DNA of 64,000 bases from Bradyrhizobiaceae bacterium (GTDB lineage Bacteria > Pseudomonadota > Alphaproteobacteria > Rhizobiales > Xanthobacteraceae): positions 1-64,000 of the forward strand of contig RXJJ01000005.1 in NCBI GenBank assembly GCA_003963145.1, read 5' to 3'. The notes under the pieces are model-generated. The model saw only the letters and a list, made by a program, of their open reading frames with translations. It had not been told where the DNA came from and made no database searches. Positions 27,675 to 36,131 of the stretch are shown piece by piece. Both the position numbers and the translations under genes were made by a program. Each line of letters begins with the position of its first letter. Positions within the stretch are counted from its first letter, which is position 1.

Positions 27675-28514
27675 TCAGTTTTCGCCAGGAAGCGGATCCG
27701 GAGAAAGCTGCACGAACTGCTTTCCGCCATTGAGTTCCTTCAGACTGTTCACGTAATCCTCTGGGACCTTCAAATAGAAGGGCGTCTTCAGACCCATGAA
27801 GCTGGCGATCTGACCCAGGAAGGTCGTGCAGTTATTGGTCATCTCGTTCCACAGTTTGTTGGAAGCCTGAAGATGACGGATATAGGCAAACACGCGCTTG
27901 GCGTCCGCTTCGTTCATGTACACGCGATAGTTCGCGGTCAGATATTGCGGATCGAGGTCGCCATAGCTTGCACCGGTCTCGGCGGGCACCGGGATCAGGT
28001 GACCGAGCACGAACGGCACCTCGTCGCCAGCCGGATGAAGACCCGCGACATCCACTTTCTTGTCGCTGGTCTTGCCGAACCAGACAAACGCATGGCCATA
28101 GCTGGCCGCCGTGCGGGCGCGGAAATCAACGTAATAAGGTCCCTTCACCGAAGAAGCCGCGCGAACCGCAGCAGGCTTTTTTGGTTTGGCAGCCTCGGCG
28201 CCGGCGGCAGGATCAGCCGAAGCCATCGCAGACGCGACTGGCTTTGCCGAAACCGCAGGCTTGGCGGAGGCCGAAGCACCTGACGAAGTCGTAACGGCCT
28301 GGCTGGCAGAGGCCAGTTGCTGGCCGCCGGCATGGGCCGGCTTGGGAGCTGTTTTCGGCTTCTGCTGAGGAGCAACCTGCCCCCGCCCGATATCCAGCTG
28401 GGGGCTGAACCCCTCCTGGGCAACAGCAGCGCCTGGGAATGTCGCGGTGAGAGCCAGTGAGGCCAGACCGAACAGAGCGGCAGATCCTGTCCAATAATTC
28501 AAGCTACGCTTCAC
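27675..28514 (-). CDS. Secreted protein with a permuted papain-like His...Cys arrangement
   Basis: A 279-residue exported protein of unknown function. The signal peptide ends GAAVAQ near residue 33. A long Ala/Ser/Pro/Lys linker runs to about residue 115. The C-terminal globular part has YYVDFRAR, SYGHAFVWFG and later NNCTTFLGQIASFMGL. A His box followed by an NC box is the order found in circularly permuted NlpC/P60, LRAT and DUF4105-like hydrolases. Assignment to that fold is inference. It might act on cell-wall peptides or lipids; nothing nearby confirms this. Confidence 0.6.
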   Translation of the reverse strand: MKRSLNYWTGSAALFGLASLALTATFPGAAVAQEGFSPQLDIGRGQVAPQQKPKTAPKPAHAGGQQLASASQAVTTSSGASASAKPAVSAKPVASAMASADPAAGAEAAKPKKPAAVRAASSVKGPYYVDFRARTAASYGHAFVWFGKTSDKKVDVAGLHPAGDEVPFVLGHLIPVPAETGASYGDLDPQYLTANYRVYMNEADAKRVFAYIRHLQASNKLWNEMTNNCTTFLGQIASFMGLKTPFYLKVPEDYVNSLKELNGGKQFVQLSPDPLPGEN

Positions 28515-28654
28515 GTTCGGCTCCTCACTCCGCAGCAGGTCTGGATACGACAGGCTGCAATTCTAAAAAAAACTGCGCGCTAACGGATCAGGATAATCCT
28601 GAACCGCTAGCATCGCATGTTTTGTAGTGTAAAATAATAGACGCGAAGCGCCTA

Positions 28655-28849
28655 TTAGTACTTGGCGACGACCGGGCCCTTGCCGATCGGAGCCTTGCCG
28701 ATCGGAGCCTTGCCAATCGGACCCTTGCCGATCGGCATCTTGCCGACAGGAGCCTGGGTGTAGACGGGCTGCGGGCGCGGCAGGTCAGCAGCAGCAGCGG
28801 CGCCAACGATAGCGAGCGACGCAGCGGTAACGATGAAAGCTTTCAACAT
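28655..28849 (-). CDS. Small secreted protein of tandem PIGKA repeats
   Basis: A 64-residue protein: a signal peptide (cleavage near AAAAD, residue 21), a short linker, then five 5-residue units PVGKM, PIGKG, PIGKA, PIGKA, PIGKG (residues 34-58). The DNA repeat unit is 15 bp (28676-28750). The mature peptide is small, basic and proline-rich. Function is unknown; similar tiny repeat proteins occur in the Bradyrhizobium group. The codons are consistent with a translated gene, and an RBS-like GGGGAA precedes the ATG. Confidence 0.6.
   Translation of the reverse strand: MLKAFIVTAASLAIVGAAAAADLPRPQPVYTQAPVGKMPIGKGPIGKAPIGKAPIGKGPVVAKY
28676..28750 (-). repeat. 15-bp coding tandem repeat, five units
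   Basis: Five consecutive 15-bp units of the form TTGCCGATCGGAGCC (plus strand) lie within the small secreted gene. Units differ at a few positions. Such arrays can change copy number by slippage. Confidence 0.75.
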
Positions 28850-29505
28850 AGAGTTCCCCTTAAGAGTCGATGGTAGTGCCGGAGCTAGAATCTGATAGCC
28901 ACGATCAACATTAACTAACCGGCCTTACCGTGCAATTGAAACTCGGCCCAAAGAGGCTCTCTGAGCCTTGTTTGTCACGGGTTGTGCCAAAAATGCCGCA
29001 CCGCCCTTTGCCTGGATCGCCATCGGCAGAAAAAGAAACTGGCTAAAAATACTTATATATTTCAATAAGATAAATTGGATGAATGGTCGCCATTAGTTGA
29101 CCCGCCGCAGAAGGGCGGGTTCCAGATGCAACATCCCATAAACAGGCGAAAGCGCGTCCCCATCCACAAGGCAACTAGCGATTTGGGTGAAAACCAATAT
29201 CCCCTGAAGCGAATCTGGCCACCCGCGCGGATCTTTGTTTTCCAGCGGTTTTATTGGCAATGGCGGCCTGTTTGCCTTGCAACCATCCCGGAAATCCCTA
29301 TAAACGGCGCATCCGTGGGTCCCGGCCGGGAGCTGAACGGACGGTCTCAGCAATTTCCCTTTCTGAATATGAAATCGATTTTGATGTGACAGGGCCAGTC
29401 GGTCCGTCGTCCCGTGCTTCCGCCTTCTGAGCTTACCCGAGTCCTTTCCGAAGGGCTCGAAGGGCTTGCCGCCAGGAGCCGCGCCAACAACTGGAAAGGA
29501 CACCC
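28850..29505. other. Long intergenic region upstream of rpsF
   Basis: About 655 bases. No ORF is convincing. It holds an AT-rich patch (about 29040-29085), a 7-bp hairpin near 29099-29120 (ACCCGCC/GGCGGGT), a good sigma-70-like promoter for rpsF at 29276-29304 and a leader of about 195 bases before rpsF. That leader could contain the S6:S18 autoregulatory site known in other bacteria, but I could not match its motif securely. Confidence 0.45.
29276..29304 (+). promoter_or_regulatory. Candidate rpsF operon promoter
   Basis: CTTGCA (29276-29281), a 17-base spacer and TATAAA (29299-29304) form a good alphaproteobacterial housekeeping promoter. The predicted transcript starts near 29311, leaving a long rpsF leader. 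Confidence 0.5.
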
Positions 29506-29949
29506 ATGCCTCTTTACGAGCATGTATTTCTCGCGCGTCAGGATGCGAGCGCCCAGCAGGTCGAAGACTTCACCACGCAAATCACCGGCGTGATCGAAGG
29601 ACTCGGCGGCAAGGTCACCAAGACCGAGAACTGGGGCGTACGCTCCCTCACCTACCGCATGAACAAGAATCGCAAGGCGCATTTCATGCTGCTCAACATC
29701 GACGGCCCGGCTTCGGTCGTCTCGGAGATCGAGCGGCAAGAGCGCATCAGCGAAGACATCATCCGTTATCTCACCGTGCGTGTTGACGAACTGGAGGAAG
29801 GCCCCTCCGCGATGATGCGTAAGGCCGACCGTGATCGCGAACGTGACGAACGCGGCGGTTTTGGTGGCCGTGAGGGCGGCGGATTCCGCGGCGATCGCGG
29901 TCCGCGGCGCTCGCGCGAAGACGATGCAACCGGATCGGACGAGGAGTAA
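29506..29949 (+). CDS. rpsF: 30S ribosomal protein S6
   Basis: A 147-residue S6, binding S18 and 16S rRNA in the platform. The core [13 protein letters not shown]...[20 protein letters not shown] is standard. The C-terminus is extended by about 45 residues of Arg/Asp/Gly-rich sequence ([19 protein letters not shown]...) ending acidic, longer than the E. coli protein but usual for this lineage. It leads the rpsF-rpsR-DUF2232-rplI operon, with AAAGGA as RBS. Confidence 0.97.
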   Translation: MPLYEHVFLARQDASAQQVEDFTTQITGVIEGLGGKVTKTENWGVRSLTYRMNKNRKAHFMLLNIDGPASVVSEIERQERISEDIIRYLTVRVDELEEGPSAMMRKADRDRERDERGGFGGREGGGFRGDRGPRRSREDDATGSDEE

Positions 29950-29954
29950 GAATC

Positions 29955-30197
29955 ATGGCCGCTGAAGCAGGAGCACGCCGTCCGTTTTTCCGCCGTCGCA
30001 AGACCTGCCCGTTCACGGGCCCGAATGCACCGAAGATCGACTACAAGGATTCGAAGCTGCTGATGCGTTACGTGTCCGAGCGCGGCAAAATCGTGCCGAG
30101 CCGTATCACCGCCGTGTCGGCATTGAAGCAGCGTGAACTCGCCCGCGCCATCAAGCGCTCGCGCTTTCTCGGTCTGCTGCCTTACGTGATCCGCTAA
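29955..30197 (+). CDS. rpsR: 30S ribosomal protein S18
   Basis: An 80-residue basic ribosomal protein with the signature [11 protein letters not shown] near the N-terminus and [15 protein letters not shown] near the C-terminus. It starts 5 bases after the rpsF stop and is its direct structural partner. Confidence 0.97.
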   Translation: MAAEAGARRPFFRRRKTCPFTGPNAPKIDYKDSKLLMRYVSERGKIVPSRITAVSALKQRELARAIKRSRFLGLLPYVIR

Positions 30198-30206
30198 CAG
30201 TAACAG

Positions 30207-30232
30207 GCGGGCGCGGTGTTCGCGCCCGTCTT
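30207..30232 (+). terminator. Terminator-like hairpin after rpsR
   Basis: GGGCGCG (30209-30215) pairs with CGCGCCC (30221-30227) around GTGTT, with flanking wobble pairs, followed by GTCTTTC. It may attenuate transcription between the abundant S6/S18 message and the downstream membrane gene. Confidence 0.55.
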
Positions 30233-30320
30233 TCACATTTCTCATAACACTCCGGTGTCGTGCCGAAGTGGATGGTTGGGGCTCGAAACCTCTAACCGCT
30301 CGAAGGGGGCGGGACAGCTG

Positions 30321-31274
30321 ATGACCGGTATTCTTATCGCTCTGGCGGCCGGCCTTGCCTCGGCCCTCATGTTCGCCTCGATCACGTCGGGCGTATTGAT
30401 CTCGCTTTTGCTGTTCTATCTTGCCCCGCTCCCGTTGATGGTGGCGGCGCTCGGATGGGGCTCGATGATTTGCGCGATCGGCGGCCTCGTCGCTGCGCTC
30501 GGTATCGGCGCGATCTTCGGCTTCACTTATATGATAGCCTTCGCCCTCACCGTTGCACTACCGGCGTGGTGGCTCGGTCATCTGTCGCTCCTGGCGCGCA
30601 CCGTGCCGGGCGAATCGCAATCAGGCACGGCTGCTCTCGACTGGTATCCGGTCGGACGCATCCTGGTGTGGCTTGCTGCGTTCGCCTCGCTCACGACGTT
30701 GGGAGCGATGCTGGCCCTTGGCACCGATTCAGCGTCGATCAATGCAGCCTTGCGCGCGGCGCTGGAACGCATCGTGAGCCTAAGTGCGCCTGACGCCACG
30801 ACCGAAAACATCAGCCGCGTGGTCGAGGCGCTGGTGAGCATCGCTCCCGGCGCCGCGACCTTGATTGCAATGCTGACCCTGACGCTCAGCCTGTGGCTTG
30901 CGGCCAAAATCACGTCCACCTCGCAACGCCTCAAACGCCCCTGGCCCGATTTGCGCGCCACGACATTGCCGCCGCTGACCCTCGCCGCGCTCGCGGCCGC
31001 CATCGCCTTGTGTTTCGCCGGCGGCATGATCGCAATTATAAGCCAGATCGTCTGCGCCGCCCTTTTGACGGCCTACGGTTTGATCGGGTTTGCCGTGGCC
31101 CACGTTGTCTCGCAGGCATTTCCCGCGCGCACATTCATGCTGGGCCTGCTCTACGCCACGACGCTGTTTATCGGATGGCCACTCATCGGCGCGATCGGCC
31201 TCGGACTAACGGACGCCGCGTTCGGCTTGCGCGAACGCTATTGGCGAAAACAGGGTGCTATGCCGCCAACCTGA
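30321..31274 (+). CDS. DUF2232 family integral membrane protein
   Basis: A 317-residue hydrophobic protein with about eight transmembrane segments (MTGILIALAAGLASALMF, LLFYLAPLPLMVAAL, and so on). This family is regularly encoded between rpsR and rplI in alphaproteobacteria and is annotated DUF2232. Transporter-like topology is seen; the substrate is unknown. The frame opens at 30216, but ATG 30321 starts at the first hydrophobic helix. It ends 62 bases before rplI. Confidence 0.8.
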   Translation: MTGILIALAAGLASALMFASITSGVLISLLLFYLAPLPLMVAALGWGSMICAIGGLVAALGIGAIFGFTYMIAFALTVALPAWWLGHLSLLARTVPGESQSGTAALDWYPVGRILVWLAAFASLTTLGAMLALGTDSASINAALRAALERIVSLSAPDATTENISRVVEALVSIAPGAATLIAMLTLTLSLWLAAKITSTSQRLKRPWPDLRATTLPPLTLAALAAAIALCFAGGMIAIISQIVCAALLTAYGLIGFAVAHVVSQAFPARTFMLGLLYATTLFIGWPLIGAIGLGLTDAAFGLRERYWRKQGAMPPT

Positions 31275-31336
31275 GACTCAACAATCACGCGAAGAAACAA
31301 CCCTAACCGACATACGGACAATCGAAGGAGAAAGAC

Positions 31337-31939
31337 ATGGAAGTGATTCTGCTGGAGCGCGTGGCCAAGCTTGGCCAGATGGGCGATGTGGTGAAAGTGA
31401 AAGACGGTTTTGCCCGCAACTTTCTGCTCAAGCGCCATAAGGCACTGCGGGCCACCAAGGAAAACCGCGAGAAATACGACGGCATGAAGGCCGAACTCGA
31501 GGCCAAGAATATTCAGGCCAAGTCGGAAGCCACCAAGGTGGCCGAGAAGATCGAAGGCCGCAATGTCATCATCGTGCGTCAGGCCTCCGAAGGCGGGCAG
31601 CTCTACGGCTCGGTCTCGGTGCGCGACATCATGTCGGCGCTGGATGCGGACGGCGTCGCGCTCAACCGCCAGCAGGTGCTGCTCGACGCGCCGATCAAGA
31701 CGATCGGCCAGCACAAGATCACCATCGCTGTTCATCCCGAGGTGGAGGTTCACGTCACTGCCACCGTTGCACGCAGCGAGGCAGAAGCCGAGCGCATCAA
31801 CCGCGGCGAGGACGTCAACACCCGTCAGGAAGATCAGGATGCAGCCGCCGAGGCCATCGCCGCAGCCGGCGAATTCTTCGATCCCGAAGCGCGCCGTGAC
31901 GACGACGAAGAACCGGCGGCAGCTGCGGAAGAGAAGTAA
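31337..31939 (+). CDS. rplI: 50S ribosomal protein L9
   Basis: A 200-residue L9 that binds 23S rRNA near L1. The N-terminal domain [31 protein letters not shown] is canonical. A long connecting helix and the C-terminal domain (YGSVSVRDI...) follow. The last 45 residues or so form an acidic Ala/Glu/Asp extension, common in alphaproteobacteria. AAGGAGAAAGAC is the RBS. Confidence 0.97.
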   Translation: MEVILLERVAKLGQMGDVVKVKDGFARNFLLKRHKALRATKENREKYDGMKAELEAKNIQAKSEATKVAEKIEGRNVIIVRQASEGGQLYGSVSVRDIMSALDADGVALNRQQVLLDAPIKTIGQHKITIAVHPEVEVHVTATVARSEAEAERINRGEDVNTRQEDQDAAAEAIAAAGEFFDPEARRDDDEEPAAAAEEK

Positions 31940-31971
31940 TCCGACGTTTCCTTTTCGTGACTCACAAACAA

Positions 31972-31996
31972 ACCCGGCTCTCAAGCCGGGTTTTTC
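31972..31996 (+). terminator. Rho-independent terminator of the rpsF-rplI operon
   Basis: The perfect 8-bp stem ACCCGGCT/AGCCGGGT with a CTCA loop is followed by a run of five T, 33 bases after the rplI stop. Confidence 0.9.
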
Positions 31997-32008
31997 ATAT
32001 CACGCCGC

Positions 32009-32902
32009 CTATTGCGAAATCGGCACGACGGGCGGACCTGCCGGAGGACGCGGCGGCGCATTTGGCACAGTCTCGGCCGGCGGCGGTTCGAGATTGAACA
32101 CCGGCATATTCGACGGCTTACCTTCGGCTGTCTTCTGAGGCGTTTCTGCCGCCGGCTCCGGCGTCGCGGCATTCGCAGGTTCAGAACGAATCTGCGGTTC
32201 CTGCTTCAATTCCCCAGGCTCGGTTCGAGCGGACTCGGCCGGTTTGGAAGGCGTTGACGGCTCGATATTCTGTTCTTGCTTAACTGTAGAAACAGTCGAC
32301 TTCCTCTTGTCTAGCCGTTGTTTTTTCCCACTTTGTTGACCCTCGGGAGCGCCAGTTTCAGACGCAGGCGGCGGCTGGATATTTTCCAGCCCATCGACAT
32401 CCGGCCGGCTTGCTTCACGGGTCCGCCGTTCGGGCTTCGGTTCCGGCTTCGGTTCCGGCTTCGATTCCGCGGGAGCCGGTTTTGTCTCGGCCGGCTTGGA
32501 TTCGAAAAGCCCTTCAAGCAATCCGCCGACCGACGTCGGTTTGGGTTCGGAGTGTCTGGGCTCTGGACTTGCCGGCCCGGGCGCGGTCCGCGCTTCCTTG
32601 CCCTGCTTTGTCAGATTGTCCCCACCGAGACGCGTGTCGGTGGCACCATTGGACAGCAGATAGGCGCTCAGCATCGACGCCATCGTCGTACTGGTGGTGT
32701 AGTGCTGACGCAGGAAGCCTGGCAGCGACCCCGGCGGCACCGTCTTGAGCAAGCCGCGCGAGCTTTTATGGCAAAGCGAGCAGGTCTGGGAGAATATCTG
32801 GGAGGGGGTTTTGCCCGCCTCCAGGTTCTGGGCGCCCGCCGGACTGGCAAGACAGACGATCAGAAGGGCCACCGCCGCCGAAACGGGATTTCGGCTCAAC
32901 AT
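32009..32902 (-). CDS. Secreted proline-rich protein with one CxxCH haem motif
   Basis: A 297-residue exported protein. The signal peptide ends PAGAQ near residue 25. A short module follows with QTCSLCHKSSRGL (Cys41, Cys44, His45), a c-type haem attachment motif, and a following helix (FLRQHYTTSTTMASMLSAYLLSNG) that resembles the end of a mono-haem cytochrome c domain. After about residue 95 the protein is a long Pro/Glu/Lys-rich linker, including PEPKPEPKPE near residue 155. Whether haem is bound is inference. It converges with rplI. A domain of about 65 residues is short for a cytochrome c, so it might be degenerate. Confidence 0.6.
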   Translation of the reverse strand: MLSRNPVSAAVALLIVCLASPAGAQNLEAGKTPSQIFSQTCSLCHKSSRGLLKTVPPGSLPGFLRQHYTTSTTMASMLSAYLLSNGATDTRLGGDNLTKQGKEARTAPGPASPEPRHSEPKPTSVGGLLEGLFESKPAETKPAPAESKPEPKPEPKPERRTREASRPDVDGLENIQPPPASETGAPEGQQSGKKQRLDKRKSTVSTVKQEQNIEPSTPSKPAESARTEPGELKQEPQIRSEPANAATPEPAAETPQKTAEGKPSNMPVFNLEPPPAETVPNAPPRPPAGPPVVPISQ

Positions 32903-33174
32903 CCGCTATTCTCCAGAAACCTTGAACGCCGCTAACACCGGCGCGTCCGTTTTGCGTGTGATTGCGCGCCACCAATAGCGGATTATCCCGCGAATGGAAG
33001 CGGCGAGATTTTGCAACGACATGAGGCCAAAATGCGGAACGGCCTTGCTTTCAACGCATTGCAAAATACGGCGTTTGGCGCAAACTTAAGGATGGCCCTT
33101 GACGTGGCCGCCATGCGGGTTTCAGGCCGGCATCGTGCCTTCCTCCCTGCCCGCGCAAACCGTGGATCCTGGCG

Positions 33175-34428
33175 ATGCACAGTCTGCTCAAGTTTGTCCT
33201 CACTCGGTTTATCCGGACCGGCAACCTGACTTTCATAACCAGCGATGGCCGCTCCTTCACATGCGGAGACGGCACCGGCGAGCCGGTGGCCGCACGTTTC
33301 ACGTCCACCACCGCCGAGCGGCGACTTGTGCTCGATCCTGAACTCGCTCTCGGCGAGATTTATATGGACGGCCAGCTTGTCATGGAGAAAGGCTCGATTG
33401 CGGATCTGCTCGCCATCGGCATGGCGCAGCCCTTCACGAAATTGCCGCGCTGGGTGAAACTTATCGACTTGGTGCGCTATCTCACGCGGGGCTGGCACCA
33501 GTTCAATACACTGACCCGGTCCAAGCGCAACATCGAGAGCCATTACGATCTCGACGGCCGGCTCTACTCGCTTTTTCTCGATGCGGACAAGCAATACAGC
33601 TGCGCCTATTTCGAGACACCCGACTCAAGTCTCGACGATGCGCAGCTCGCCAAGAAACGGCATATCGCCGCGAAGCTTCTGGTCCGTTCCGGCGACAAGA
33701 TTCTCGACATCGGGTCCGGCTGGGGCGGGCTTGGCCTCTATCTCGCGGAGATGGCCGGTGCGGATGTCACCGGCGTAACGCTCTCGAACGAACAGCATCA
33801 GGTCTCCAACGCGCGGGCGATGGAAAAAGGCATTGCGGACAAGGTCCGGTTCGTGTTGCAGGACTATCGTGTGATCCCCGGCCCGTTCGACCGTATCGTT
33901 TCGGTCGGCATGTTCGAGCATGTCGGTGTGGACTATTACGACACGTTCTTCAGCCGGTGCGCGGAATTGCTGGCCGATGACGGCGTCATGCTGCTGCACT
34001 CCATCGGACGCCCCGAAGGACCGGGCATCACCAATCCCTGGATCGCAAAATATATTTTCCCCGGCGGTTACATCCCCGCTCTGTCGGAGGTCCTGCCTGC
34101 AATCGAACGCTCTGGGTTGCTGATCGAGGATATTGAAATCCTTCGGCTTCATTATGCCGAGACCCTGAAAGCCTGGCGCGAACGATTTCTCGCCCGGCGC
34201 GAGGAAGCCGCCCGGCTCTACGACGAACGATTCGTCCGGATGTGGGAATTTTATCTTGCCGTATCCGAGATGAGCTTTCGCAAGCAGAACGTCATGGTGT
34301 TCCAGATTCAGATCAGCAAACGGCAGGATGTTGTTCCATTCACACGGGATTATATCGGCGTGGAGGAACGGCGGCTGCGCGCGGTCGAGGTGGACAAGGG
34401 GCCAAAGCTTCGGATCGCCGGCGAGTAA
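33175..34428 (+). CDS. cfa: Cyclopropane-fatty-acyl-phospholipid synthase family methyltransferase
   Basis: A 417-residue SAM-dependent enzyme that adds a methylene bridge to unsaturated acyl chains of membrane phospholipids. The N-terminal lipid-binding domain is followed by SAM motif ILDIGSGWGGLGLYLAE (about residues 178-194). Family motifs SHYDLDGRLYSLFLD and QYSCAYFE precede it, and the C-terminus RKQNVMVFQIQISKRQD is typical. It is monocistronic by position. The exact product cannot be separated from other Cfa-like methyltransferases by eye. Confidence 0.9.
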   Translation: MHSLLKFVLTRFIRTGNLTFITSDGRSFTCGDGTGEPVAARFTSTTAERRLVLDPELALGEIYMDGQLVMEKGSIADLLAIGMAQPFTKLPRWVKLIDLVRYLTRGWHQFNTLTRSKRNIESHYDLDGRLYSLFLDADKQYSCAYFETPDSSLDDAQLAKKRHIAAKLLVRSGDKILDIGSGWGGLGLYLAEMAGADVTGVTLSNEQHQVSNARAMEKGIADKVRFVLQDYRVIPGPFDRIVSVGMFEHVGVDYYDTFFSRCAELLADDGVMLLHSIGRPEGPGITNPWIAKYIFPGGYIPALSEVLPAIERSGLLIEDIEILRLHYAETLKAWRERFLARREEAARLYDERFVRMWEFYLAVSEMSFRKQNVMVFQIQISKRQDVVPFTRDYIGVEERRLRAVEVDKGPKLRIAGE

Positions 34429-34577
34429 CCCCGTCAAGCATCAAACGCGTCAATCGGTCCGCATGCGCCGAAAGGTGTGTGAATCGTGCATAAAAAAAGT
34501 TGAAGCTTTCACCCTCCGGCGGCCGGATGCGAAATACGCGCCCTGCATTCGCCACCAAGAAAGCGCAACTTACGCCT

Positions 34578-36074
34578 ATGGCCATCACCGATTCGAATAT
34601 CGTGAAGCTTGCGCCCGACGCCGGCACTCCCTCTTACCGGACGCAACCGCACAATATCGAGGCCGAACAGGCCCTGCTCGGTGCCATTCTGGTCAATAAC
34701 GATGCCTTCTATCGCGTCTCGGATTTTCTCGAGGCAAAGCACTTTCTCGAAACAATCCATCAGATGATCTACGAGACCGCCGGCAGCATCATCCGCGCCG
34801 GCAAGGTCGCGACTCCAGTCACGCTTAAGACCTTCTTGCCTGCCGACACCGATCTTGGCGGCATGACGGTGGCGCAATATCTCGCACGCCTCGCTGCCGA
34901 AGCGACAACTATCATCAATGCGCAGGATTACGGCCGTACGATCTACGATCTCGCGCTGCGGCGCGACCTGATCCGGATCGGCGAGGACATGGTCAACGTC
35001 GCCTTCGACGCACCCGTGGACTTCGCGCCCCGCGCTCAGATCGAGGACGCGGAGCGCAGGCTCTATGAGCTGGCCGAAACCGGCCGCTATGACGGCGGCT
35101 TCCAGAAATTCTCCAATGCGCTGACCACCGCAATCGACATGGCGGCGGCCGCCTATCATCGTGACGGAAGCCTGTCAGGCGTCGCTTCCGGCCTTCGCGA
35201 CATGGACGTCAAGATGGGCGGCCTGCAGCCGTCCGACCTGATCATTCTCGCCGGCCGTCCGGCCATGGGCAAAACTGCGCTTGCCACTAACATCGCCTAC
35301 AATGTCGCGCGCGCATGGCGCGGCGAGTTGCAGGCCGACGGACAAATGAAGTCGATCAACGGCGGCGTGGTCGGCTTCTTCTCGCTCGAAATGTCGGCGG
35401 AGCAGCTCGCCACTCGTATTCTTGCCGAACGCACGGGCATCTCGTCGAGCTCGATCCGGCGCGGCGGCATCACCGAAAACGACTTCGACAAGATTCGCGA
35501 TCACGCGATCGAAATGCAGAACCTGCCCTTCCATGTCGACGATACCGGCGGTCTTTCCATCGCGCAATTGTCGGCGCGCGCGCGCCGCCTGAAGCGGCAA
35601 AAGGGGCTCGATCTTCTGATCATCGACTACATCCAGCTTCTGTCGGGTTCGGGCCGCCGGTCCGACAATCGCGTGCAGGAAATCACCGAGATCACCACCA
35701 GCCTCAAGGCGCTGGCGAAAGAGCTGAACATTCCGATCATCGCGCTGTCGCAGCTCTCCCGTCAGGTCGAAAGCCGCGACGACAAGCGCCCCCAGCTCGC
35801 GGACCTCCGTGAATCCGGTTCGATCGAGCAGGACGCCGACGTCGTGCTGTTCGTGTTTCGCGAGGAATATTATCTGCAGAACAAGGAGCCCAAGCCCGGC
35901 ACGCCGGAATACGAGAAGTGGCAGCTCGAAATGTCGCTGGTTCACGGCAAGGCCGAGGTTATCATCGGCAAGCAGCGTCACGGCCCGACCGGAACGATCA
36001 AACTGCAATTCGACGCATCCGTGACGCGCTTTGCCGATCTTGCCGAAGAGGACAATTTGCCAGGACGAATTTGA
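34578..36074 (+). CDS. dnaB: Replicative DNA helicase DnaB
   Basis: A 498-residue hexameric 5'-3' helicase of the replication fork. The N-terminal helical domain begins at PHNIEAEQALLGAIL. The RecA-like C-terminal domain holds Walker A GRPAMGKTA, LLIIDYIQLLSG and the arginine-finger region (ADLRESGSIEQDADVVLFVFREEYY). No intein is present. The frame is open from 34500; ATG 34578 gives the normal N-terminus, though the RBS is poor. Confidence 0.96.
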   Translation: MAITDSNIVKLAPDAGTPSYRTQPHNIEAEQALLGAILVNNDAFYRVSDFLEAKHFLETIHQMIYETAGSIIRAGKVATPVTLKTFLPADTDLGGMTVAQYLARLAAEATTIINAQDYGRTIYDLALRRDLIRIGEDMVNVAFDAPVDFAPRAQIEDAERRLYELAETGRYDGGFQKFSNALTTAIDMAAAAYHRDGSLSGVASGLRDMDVKMGGLQPSDLIILAGRPAMGKTALATNIAYNVARAWRGELQADGQMKSINGGVVGFFSLEMSAEQLATRILAERTGISSSSIRRGGITENDFDKIRDHAIEMQNLPFHVDDTGGLSIAQLSARARRLKRQKGLDLLIIDYIQLLSGSGRRSDNRVQEITEITTSLKALAKELNIPIIALSQLSRQVESRDDKRPQLADLRESGSIEQDADVVLFVFREEYYLQNKEPKPGTPEYEKWQLEMSLVHGKAEVIIGKQRHGPTGTIKLQFDASVTRFADLAEEDNLPGRI

Positions 36075-36131
36075 TCGTTCCGACCCGGGATCGTGGTATG
36101 ACTGCCCCGTACGATTTTGGCCAGTCTTCCC

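Noticed and set aside
30236-30320. Possible tRNA-like folding downstream of rpsR
   Set aside because: No cloverleaf, no T-loop GTTCGANNC and no CCA-compatible acceptor stem could be drawn.
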